64,000 nt of DNA from NCBI RefSeq assembly GCF_001307275.1, contig NZ_CP012831.1, forward strand, positions 3,960,501 to 4,024,500, in the 5' to 3' direction. Within the stretch, counting starts at the first letter, position 1. Every line of letters starts with the position of its first letter. Below, piece by piece: positions 57,560 to 64,000 of the stretch. The notes under the pieces were generated by a model. That model ran no database searches. It was not told the origin of the DNA and saw only the letters and a list, made by a program, of their open reading frames with translations. The position numbers and the translations under genes are program-made. This DNA is from Pseudomonas fluorescens. GTDB lineage: Bacteria > Pseudomonadota > Gammaproteobacteria > Pseudomonadales > Pseudomonadaceae.

Positions 57560-59083
57560 TTACTGCACTTCGACCGCCAGGCTGTCGCTGATCTTCTTCT
57601 GCCAGATGGCAGGGCCGGTGATGTGCACCGACTCGCCTTGGCTATCGACCGCAACGGTCACCGGCATGTCCTTGACCTCGAACTCGTAGATCGCTTCCAT
57701 GCCCAGTTCGGCGAACGCCAGGACCTTGGATTTGCGGATCGCCTGGGCCACCAGGTAAGCGGCACCGCCGACGGCCATCAGGTAGACGGCCTTGTTGTCC
57801 TTGATCGCTTCGATAGCGGTCGGGCCGCGCTCGGATTTGCCGATCATGCCCAACAAGCCTGTCTGCTCGAGGATCTGGCGGGTGAACTTGTCCATCCGCG
57901 TGGCGGTGGTCGGGCCGGCTGGGCCGACGACTTCATCGCCTACCGGGTCGACCGGGCCGACGTAATAGATGAAGCGACCCTTGAGGTCCACCGGCAAGGT
58001 TTCACCCTTGTTCAGCATCTCGACCATGCGCTTGTGCGCCGCGTCGCGGCCGGTGAGCATCTTGCCGTTGAGCAGCACGGTTTCGCCCGGCTTCCAGCTT
58101 TGCACGTCTTCTGGCGTCAGGGTGTCGAGGTTGACGCGACGAGCCGACGGGCCGGCTTCCCAGACGATTTCCGGGTAGGCGTCCAACGGTGGCGCTTCCA
58201 GCGACGCCGGGCCCGTGCCGTCCAGCACGAAGTGGGCGTGGCGGGTGGCGGCGCAGTTGGGGATCATGCACACCGGCAGGGAGGCGGCGTGGGTCGGGTA
58301 GTCCATGATCTTCACGTCGAGCACAGTGGTCAGGCCACCCAGGCCCTGGGCGCCGATGCCCAGTTGGTTGACCTTCTCGAACAGCTCCAGGCGCATCTCT
58401 TCGATACGGTTCTGCGGGCCGCGGGCCTTGAGCTCGTGGATGTCGATGGACTCCATCAAGACTTCCTTGGCCATGACCGCGGCTTTCTCGGCGGTGCCAC
58501 CGATGCCGATGCCGAGCATGCCCGGTGGGCACCAGCCGGCGCCCATGGTCGGAACGGTTTTCAGCACCCAGTCGACGATGGAGTCGGACGGGTTGAGCAT
58601 GGCCATCTTCGACTTGTTCTCGGAGCCGCCGCCCTTGGCCGCCACGTCCACTTCCACGGTGTTGCCCGGGACGATGGAGTAGTGGATGACCGCCGGGGTG
58701 TTGTCCTTGGTGTTTTTACGCGCGCCGGCCGGGTCGGCCAGGATGGAAGCGCGCAGGACGTTTTCCGGCAGGTTGTAGGCGCGACGCACGCCCTCGTTGA
58801 TCATGTCGTCCAGGCTCATGGTCGCGCCATCCCAACGCACGTCCATGCCCACGCGCACGAACACGGTCACGATACCGGTGTCCTGGCAGATCGGCCGATG
58901 GCCGGTGGCGCACATGCGCGAGTTGATCAGGATCTGCGCCATGGAGTCACGGGCCGCCGGCGATTCTTCGCGCAGGTAGGCCTCGTGCATCGCCTGGATG
59001 AAATCCACGGGGTGGTAGTAGGAAATGAACTGCAGGGCGTCGGCAACGCTCTGTATCAGGTCATCTTGCTTGATCACGGTCAT
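57560..59083 (-). CDS. Class I fumarate hydratase, iron-sulphur dependent
   Basis: 507 residues. Cluster cysteines are visible in INSRMCATGHRPICQDTG (first), MGAGWCPPG (second) and CMIPNCAATRH (third). The C-terminal beta domain has LLNGKMLTGRDAAHKRM and the substrate block YVGPVDPVGDEVVGPAGPTT. It interconverts fumarate and malate through a [4Fe-4S] cluster. It corresponds to E. coli FumA/FumB and P. aeruginosa oxygen-sensitive fumarases. Length is normal. It stands alone with its own terminator. Confidence 0.95.
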   Translation of the reverse strand: MTVIKQDDLIQSVADALQFISYYHPVDFIQAMHEAYLREESPAARDSMAQILINSRMCATGHRPICQDTGIVTVFVRVGMDVRWDGATMSLDDMINEGVRRAYNLPENVLRASILADPAGARKNTKDNTPAVIHYSIVPGNTVEVDVAAKGGGSENKSKMAMLNPSDSIVDWVLKTVPTMGAGWCPPGMLGIGIGGTAEKAAVMAKEVLMESIDIHELKARGPQNRIEEMRLELFEKVNQLGIGAQGLGGLTTVLDVKIMDYPTHAASLPVCMIPNCAATRHAHFVLDGTGPASLEAPPLDAYPEIVWEAGPSARRVNLDTLTPEDVQSWKPGETVLLNGKMLTGRDAAHKRMVEMLNKGETLPVDLKGRFIYYVGPVDPVGDEVVGPAGPTTATRMDKFTRQILEQTGLLGMIGKSERGPTAIEAIKDNKAVYLMAVGGAAYLVAQAIRKSKVLAFAELGMEAIYEFEVKDMPVTVAVDSQGESVHITGPAIWQKKISDSLAVEVQ

Positions 59084-59267
59084 GAGTCGCGCTCCTCTCT
59101 AAAGACGGGAACATTCAATAAGGTACCGGCCGCTTGGGTGCATCGGTCGACGGACGGCACCTCTATAAGGCACGCCGGGCATGCTGGCGCGACGCTAAAA
59201 AGGCGCGGCAGTATATCGCGCCTGGCTGGAAAGGATCAGCTTTTGTATTTGGCGGGCGCAAAGCGTG

Positions 59268-59355
59268 TGGGAGCAAAGCTTGCTCGCGATGCAGGCGCCT
59301 CGGTTCCCCAAGGACCGCGTCAGCTTTATCGCGGGCAAGCCTTGCTCCCACAGGA
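59268..59355. repeat. REPIN, mixed arms (A/C)
   Basis: Arms GTGTGGGAGCAAAGCTTGCT and GCGGGCAAGCCTTGCTCCCA, like the element at 45063; they also share GGACCGCGTC in the loop. It lies in the divergent gap between the fumarase and GGDEF genes. Confidence 0.8.
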
Positions 59356-59520
59356 TCTCCTACAAACTCTCTCCATGTCCGGGCCGTAAACAATGCGTCA
59401 ATTGGGCCATTGCTTTGACGCCATTTTTCTGCTCCAGAATTGAATGGTCATTTGCCCTACACGCCACTAAAGTGGCGTCTGGCCTGTAGCGTAGGACGCC
59501 TCCTGTCAGTTTCCTTTCCC

Positions 59521-60642
59521 ATGGTGAGTCAACGATTGACCCATAACGCCATTCAACGTCTTTTGCTGAAACGCTTCGCTTTGGCGGCCGCGACGTACGC
59601 GCTGGCACTGGTTTTGTTGTGGCTGGCATTTTTCAGTGGGCATTACTTGGACTCGTTGCGCGGTGTCATCATCGGCAGCGTGTTGGTCGTGCTGTGCCAG
59701 GCCGGACTGTTCGCGCTGTTTATCACCGACCGCAACCTGCGCTTCGCCGACCCCAGCCTCACCGAAGTGCAGGTGTTGATCGGCCTGGGCTGGCAGACCT
59801 GGATGATGGCGCACCTGGACCAGGCCCGGGGCGTGTTCCTGGTGTTTTATGTGCTGATCCTGCTGTTCGGGTTGTTCCACCTGTCGCGCCGGGCCTTTGT
59901 GCGCTGCGCGTCGCTGGTGTTCATCAGCTTCACCGCGATTACCCTCTGGGACGGTTACTTCTTCAGGCTTCCCGATCCTACCCTGGCCGGGTTGCAGGTG
60001 GCCGTGCTGTTTCTCGTGCTGGTGTGGCTGGTGTTTTACGCCCGCTACGTCCAGACCTCACGCCAGCGCATGCGCCAGCGGCGGTTTGCCTTGCAGGCGC
60101 ACCAGGACACCTTGCGCGGGATGATGCGCCAGCTCGAAGACCTGGTGGCCACCGATGAACTGACCGGGCTGTTCAATCGCCGGCACTTCCTGCGCCTGGC
60201 CTCCCGCGAACTCAACACCCTCAGGCCTGGCGTCGCCCATGGCCTGGCCCTGATCGACCTCGACCATTTCAAGCGCATCAACGACCTGCATGGCCATGCC
60301 GCGGGCGACCAGGTGCTGCAGGCGTTTGCCGCGGTCGCCACGGCGTGCCTGCGCGAGGGCGATGTACTGGCCCGTTACGGCGGCGAGGAATTCGTCATGC
60401 TGCTGCCCGCTTGCGACCCCCATCGCCTGACGGCCTGTTGCGAGCGGCTGCGGCTGGCGTTCACTGAAGTCGAGCTGATCGGCCTGCAGGTCGGCGCCCT
60501 CAGCCTGTCGGCGGGCATGACCATGCTGGAAATGGGCGATGACCTGGACAACGCGTTGCAGCGTGCCGACCAGGCCCTGTACCGTGCCAAGCGAGACGGC
60601 CGCAATCGTTGCGCCGCCGCCTGGGAGAACGTCGATGCCTGA
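59521..60642 (+). CDS. Membrane diguanylate cyclase (GGDEF, MASE-like N-terminus)
   Basis: 373 residues. Six hydrophobic helices (about residues 15-175) form an N-terminal membrane sensor like that of other GGDEF proteins. The cyclase domain (about 205-370) has DELTGLFNRRHF, ALIDLDHFKRIND, RYGGEEFVMLLP with an intact GGEEF signature and I-site R-E-G-D five residues before it. It should be an active, product-inhibited c-di-GMP synthase at the inner membrane. I chose the ATG at 59521; the frame is open upstream to a TTG at 59440. Its stop overlaps the next gene's start by 8 bp, implying coupling to the ferredoxin reductase. Confidence 0.88.
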   Translation: MVSQRLTHNAIQRLLLKRFALAAATYALALVLLWLAFFSGHYLDSLRGVIIGSVLVVLCQAGLFALFITDRNLRFADPSLTEVQVLIGLGWQTWMMAHLDQARGVFLVFYVLILLFGLFHLSRRAFVRCASLVFISFTAITLWDGYFFRLPDPTLAGLQVAVLFLVLVWLVFYARYVQTSRQRMRQRRFALQAHQDTLRGMMRQLEDLVATDELTGLFNRRHFLRLASRELNTLRPGVAHGLALIDLDHFKRINDLHGHAAGDQVLQAFAAVATACLREGDVLARYGGEEFVMLLPACDPHRLTACCERLRLAFTEVELIGLQVGALSLSAGMTMLEMGDDLDNALQRADQALYRAKRDGRNRCAAAWENVDA

Positions 60643-61570
60643 ACTGACAGTCGCCGGCCGGCAATGGACGGTGGCGGCAGGCAGTAACCTGCTGGACGCC
60701 TTGAACGGCGCTGGCGTGGCGGTGCCCTACAGTTGCCGCGCCGGGAGCTGCCACGCCTGCCTGGTGCAGTGCGTGGGGGGCGATGTGCGCGACAGTCGCC
60801 CCGACGCCTTGAGCCCGACGCAGCGCGACCAGGGTTGGCGGCTGGCCTGCCAATGCCAGGTGGTCGAGGATGTGCGGATCCACACCTTCGACCCGCAACG
60901 CGACGGCCAGGCGGCCCAGGTGATGGCGGTGGATTGGCTGGGCGGCGAGGTGCTGCGTCTGCGCGTCACCCCCGAGCGGCCGCTGCGGTATCGGGCCGGG
61001 CAGCACCTGGTGCTGTGGGCCGGCGAGGTGGCCCGGCCGTATTCCCTGGCGAGCCTGCCCGAAGAAGACCGCTTCCTGGAGTTCCACCTCGATTGTCGCG
61101 AGCCCGGCCTGTTCATCGACGCGGCCCGGCAGATGAAGGCCGGCGACCCGATCCGCCTGGGCGAACTGCGTGGCGGCGCCTTGCACTATGACCCCGACTG
61201 GCACGCCAGACCCCTGTGGCTCCTTGCCGCCGGCACGGGTCTGGCACCGTTGTTCGGCCTCCTGCGCGAAGCCTTGCGCCAGCATCACCAAGGCGCGATT
61301 CGCCTTATTCACGTGGCCCATGATACGGCCGGGCATTATCTGGCCAAACCCCTGGCGGCGCTGGCGGCCAAGCATGAAAACCTCTCGGTGGAGCTGCTGA
61401 CCGCGGCCGAGGCGCCGTCCGCCTTGGCGCAACTGCGGCTTGTTTCCCGGCAAACCCAGGCCTTACTCTGCGGCCATCCCGACCGGGTCGAGGCCTTTGC
61501 CAAGCGTTTGTACCTGGCTGGCTTGCCGCGCAATCAACTGCTGGCCGACGTCTTCCTGCCCCGTGGTTGA
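60635..61570 (+). CDS. 2Fe-2S ferredoxin-fused oxidoreductase (ferredoxin reductase-like)
   Basis: 311 residues. An N-terminal plant-type 2Fe-2S domain has C-R-A-G-S-C-H-A-C in PYSCRAGSCHACLVQC and the fourth cysteine in RLACQCQV. It is followed by an FAD domain (ARPYSLASLPEEDRFLEFHL) and an NAD(P) domain (LLAAGTGLAPLFGLLREAL). The architecture equals the reductase components of aromatic oxygenases and CDP-6-deoxy-glucose reductase-like proteins. The partner is unknown. The ATG at 60635 overlaps the GGDEF stop, and the crotonase gene follows 28 bp later. Confidence 0.85.
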   Translation: MPELTVAGRQWTVAAGSNLLDALNGAGVAVPYSCRAGSCHACLVQCVGGDVRDSRPDALSPTQRDQGWRLACQCQVVEDVRIHTFDPQRDGQAAQVMAVDWLGGEVLRLRVTPERPLRYRAGQHLVLWAGEVARPYSLASLPEEDRFLEFHLDCREPGLFIDAARQMKAGDPIRLGELRGGALHYDPDWHARPLWLLAAGTGLAPLFGLLREALRQHHQGAIRLIHVAHDTAGHYLAKPLAALAAKHENLSVELLTAAEAPSALAQLRLVSRQTQALLCGHPDRVEAFAKRLYLAGLPRNQLLADVFLPRG

Positions 61571-61598
61571 GCGCTGATTTCCAGACGCGAGACCGATC

Positions 61599-62348
61599 AT
61601 GACCGAAACCCTGTTGCTCGACCGTCAACGCGGCCTGCTGACCGTGCGCTTGAACCGCCCGGACAAGAAAAATGCCCTGACCCGGGCCATGTACGGTCAA
61701 TTGGCCCAAGCCCTGGCGATGGCGGACAGCGACCCGCAGATTCGCGCGGTGCTGCTCAGCGGTTCCAGTGACTGCTTCACTGCCGGCAACGACATCGTCG
61801 ACTTCCTCGAACAGCCACCGAACGACCTCGATAACCCGGTATTCCAGTTCATGCTCAGCCTGCTCGATTGCCGCAAACCGGTGATTGCCGCCGTGGCCGG
61901 ACCGGCGGTGGGCATCGGCACCACGTTGCTGCTGCATTGCGACCTGGTCTACGTCAGCCGAGACGCGCGGCTGCGCATGCCGTTCGTCAACTTGGGGCTG
62001 TGCCCGGAATTCGGTTCCAGCCTGATCCTGCCGCGGCTGCTGGGCCAGGCCAGGGCTGCGCAATTGTTGCTGTTGGGTGAGGGCTTCAGTGGCGAACAAG
62101 CGGTTGCGTGGGGCATTGCCACCGAGGCGCTGGACAGCGGTGAAGCGGCATTGGCCAAGGCGCGGGAGGTGGCGCTGCGTTTCGAATCGCTGCCGCCTGA
62201 CGCGGTACGCATCAGCAAGCAACTGATGAGGGCGCCGGACCGGGAACTGTTGCGCAAGGTGATTGAAGAAGAGGGCAGGCTGTTCACCCAACGCCTGCGC
62301 TCGCCCGAGGCGGTTGCGGCGTTGATGGGGTTTATCAACAGGCATTGA
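61599..62348 (+). CDS. Enoyl-CoA hydratase/isomerase family protein (crotonase)
   Basis: 249 residues. Crotonase landmarks include LNRPDKKNALTRAMYG, FTAGNDIVDFL (oxyanion-hole residues), AVAGPAVGIGTTLLLHCDLV and NLGLCPEFGSSLILPRLLG. The Glu in LCPEFGSS corresponds to a catalytic position. The C-terminus SPEAVAALMGFINRH is usual. It acts on an acyl-CoA, reaction type undetermined. It is the third gene in the GGDEF-reductase-crotonase run. Confidence 0.88.
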   Translation: MTETLLLDRQRGLLTVRLNRPDKKNALTRAMYGQLAQALAMADSDPQIRAVLLSGSSDCFTAGNDIVDFLEQPPNDLDNPVFQFMLSLLDCRKPVIAAVAGPAVGIGTTLLLHCDLVYVSRDARLRMPFVNLGLCPEFGSSLILPRLLGQARAAQLLLLGEGFSGEQAVAWGIATEALDSGEAALAKAREVALRFESLPPDAVRISKQLMRAPDRELLRKVIEEEGRLFTQRLRSPEAVAALMGFINRH

Positions 62349-62371
62349 ATTCTGGAGCGCCTGGGCTGGCC

Positions 62372-62442
62372 CCATCGCGAGCAAGCTCGCTCCCACAGGG
62401 GGGGCATGAACACCCTGTGGGAGCGAGCTTGCTCGCGATGGG
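62372..62442. repeat. REPIN, family A, everted, short loop
   Basis: Arms ATCGCGAGCAAGCTCGCTCC and GTGGGAGCGAGCTTGCTCGC with a loop of about 25 bp, in the convergent gap before pyruvate kinase. Confidence 0.82.
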
Positions 62443-62479
62443 GCCAGCCCAGCCAGCACAGGCTTCAAGGCAAAAACCA

Positions 62480-62516
62480 AAAAGCCCCGCCATTCACATG
62501 GCGGGGCTTTTGTTTT
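62480..62516. terminator. Bidirectional terminator between the crotonase and pyruvate kinase genes
   Basis: AAAGCCCCGCCAT / ATGGCGGGGCTTTT stem with A and T runs on either side. Confidence 0.9.
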
Positions 62517-62531
62517 TCAGCGCTCGGTCAC

Positions 62532-63983
62532 TCAGACCATCGGGTCGCCAACATGCAGGATTTTCATCCCGTTGGTGCCGCCGATGGTGTGGTAGCTGTC
62601 GCCCTTGGTCAGGATGACCCAGTCACCGGTCTGCACGACGCCGCGCTTGACCAGCTCATCCACCGCCGCCTGGCTGACTTCGCCCGGTTGCAGGGCGGCC
62701 GGGTCGAACGGCACGGTGTAGACGCCACGGAACATGGCGGCGCGGGCCTGGGTTTCGCGGTGCGGGGAGAACGCGTAGATCGGCACCGAGGAGCGGATGC
62801 GCGACATGATCAGCGGCGTGTAGCCACTTTCGGTCAGGGCGATGATCGCCTTCACGCCCGGGAAGTGGTTGGCGGTGTACATCGTCGCCAGGGCGATGCT
62901 TTCGTCGCAGCGCTCGAAGGTCTTGCCGATGCGGTGGCTGGAGGTCTTGCTGGTCGGGTGCTTTTCAGCGCCGATGCAGATACGCGCCATGGCTTGCACC
63001 GCTTCGAGCGGGTAGAGGCCGGCGGCGCTTTCGGCCGAGAGCATCACGGCGTCGGTGTAGTCGAGCACGGCGTTGGCTACGTCGGACACTTCGGCGCGGG
63101 TCGGCATCGGGTTCTGGATCATCGACTCCATCATCTGGGTCGCGACGATCACGGCCTTGTTGTGGCGGCGTGCGTGCAGAATGATTTTTTTCTGGATGCC
63201 CACCAGCTCGGCGTCGCCGATTTCCACACCCAGGTCACCACGGGCCACCATCACGGCGTCGGACGCCTTGATCAGGCCATCGAGGGTTTCGTCGTCGGCC
63301 ACGGCTTCGGCGCGTTCGATCTTGGCCACCAGCCAGGCAGTACCGCCGGCTTCGTCGCGCAGTTGACGGGCGTATTCCATATCCGCCGCGTCACGGGGGA
63401 AGGACACGGCGAGGTAGTCGACTTCCATTTCCGCGGCCAGCTTGATGTCGGCCTTGTCTTTTTCGGTCAAGGCCGGCGCCGTCAGGCCACCGCCGCGACG
63501 GTTGATGCCTTTGTGGTCCGACAGCGGGCCGCCGATGGTCACGATGCAGTTCAGTTCGGTGGCGGTGGCGGTTTCGACGCGCATCACCACACGGCCGTCG
63601 TCGAGCAGCAGCTCGTCGCCCACGCCGCAATCCTTGACCAGGTCCGGATAGTCGATGCCGACCACCTGCTGGTTGCCTTCGGTCAGCGGATGGCTGGTGG
63701 AGAAGGTGAATTTGTCACCAATCTTCAGCTCGATGCGCTTGTTGGCGAATTTGGCGATACGGATCTTCGGGCCTTGCAGGTCACCCAGCAGGGCGACGAA
63801 GCGGCCGTGCTTGGCGGCGAGGTCGCGCACCAGCTTGGCACGCGCCTTGTGTTCTTCGGGGGTGCCGTGGGAGAAATTCAGACGGGCAACGTCCAGGCCA
63901 GCCAGAATCAGCTGTTCGAGAACTTCCGGCGAATTACTGGCCGGGCCAAGGGTAGCGACGATTTTGGTGCGACGGACGGACAT
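62532..63983 (-). CDS. pyk: Pyruvate kinase
   Basis: 483 residues, complete. It begins RRTKIVATLGPASNSPEVLE and LDVARLNFSHGTPEEH. The catalytic block is WLVAKIERAEAVADDE, then VMVARGDLGVEIGDAELVGI, then IVATQMMESMI and PTRAEVSDVANAV. It converts phosphoenolpyruvate and ADP to pyruvate and ATP. It probably belongs to the AMP/sugar-phosphate-activated PykA type, but that is inferred from the pseudomonad context. An AGGAG ribosome site lies seven bases ahead of the ATG, just inside the right edge. Confidence 0.96.
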   Translation of the reverse strand: MSVRRTKIVATLGPASNSPEVLEQLILAGLDVARLNFSHGTPEEHKARAKLVRDLAAKHGRFVALLGDLQGPKIRIAKFANKRIELKIGDKFTFSTSHPLTEGNQQVVGIDYPDLVKDCGVGDELLLDDGRVVMRVETATATELNCIVTIGGPLSDHKGINRRGGGLTAPALTEKDKADIKLAAEMEVDYLAVSFPRDAADMEYARQLRDEAGGTAWLVAKIERAEAVADDETLDGLIKASDAVMVARGDLGVEIGDAELVGIQKKIILHARRHNKAVIVATQMMESMIQNPMPTRAEVSDVANAVLDYTDAVMLSAESAAGLYPLEAVQAMARICIGAEKHPTSKTSSHRIGKTFERCDESIALATMYTANHFPGVKAIIALTESGYTPLIMSRIRSSVPIYAFSPHRETQARAAMFRGVYTVPFDPAALQPGEVSQAAVDELVKRGVVQTGDWVILTKGDSYHTIGGTNGMKILHVGDPMV

Positions 63984-64000
63984 GCAAGACTCCTCAAGTT

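Overview
The window looks like a chromosomal segment of a fluorescent Pseudomonas (P. fluorescens group). The support is a high G+C content, many genes of recognisably Pseudomonas type (membrane glucose dehydrogenase, MetR/MetE, PurT, class I fumarase, PykA, an AruI-like decarboxylase) and abundant REP/REPIN palindromes of the kind typical of that group. The species is an inference. No rRNA, tRNA, CRISPR array or prophage was seen. One REP-associated transposase gene (RAYT) is present.

Layout. 1-3.2 kb: partial L,D-transpeptidase-like gene, two Nudix hydrolases, gamma-carbonic anhydrase, DUF1289 protein, Pr6Pr membrane protein and VF530 protein. 3.7-9.7 kb: gcd, purT, a VUT-family membrane protein, and a YqjI-like PadR regulator with a YqjH-like ferric-siderophore reductase behind an array of four operator-like repeats. 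10.2-18.0 kb: a CS1/CFA-I-type (alternate chaperone-usher) fimbrial locus with three pilins, an usher, two tandem tip-adhesin paralogues and a chaperone. 18.0-21.2 kb: a large bifunctional penicillin-binding protein. 21.4-28.1 kb: RAYT gene, ProY-like permease, a decayed gtrA-gtrB-gtrC glucosylation cassette, and an FMN-binding glutamate-synthase-like protein.

28.5-38.5 kb is the most striking block. Five co-oriented, nearly contiguous genes encode a REC-PAS-GGDEF-EAL protein, a REC-GGDEF-EAL protein, an exported dihaem cytochrome c peroxidase, a membrane sensor kinase and a REC-histidine kinase. A response regulator with a degenerate HD-GYP domain is divergent from them. The two GGDEF-EAL proteins have complementary defects: one keeps the cyclase signature, the other the phosphodiesterase signature. 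I infer one redox- or ligand-responsive c-di-GMP circuit.

38.7-51.4 kb: small metabolic and regulatory genes (Nudix, LysE exporter, GNAT, divergent metR/metE, alpha/beta hydrolase, LysR, AruI-like enzyme, AraC, ABM-domain protein, flavin reductase-like protein) and a secreted protein made almost entirely of 13-residue repeats. 51.8-57.5 kb: a KgtP/PcaT-like dicarboxylate symporter with a clear sigma-54 promoter and two upstream dyads, the matching DctB/DctD (MifS/MifR)-like two-component system, and a 0.9-kb tandem array of REPINs abutting the kinase gene. 57.5-64 kb: class I fumarase, a GGDEF membrane protein overlapping a ferredoxin-reductase gene followed by a crotonase gene, and pyruvate kinase at the right edge.

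The REP elements fall into at least three sequence families, mostly as inverted pairs (REPINs) in intergenic gaps. All functional calls come from reading sequence and recalling family motifs; no searches were run.
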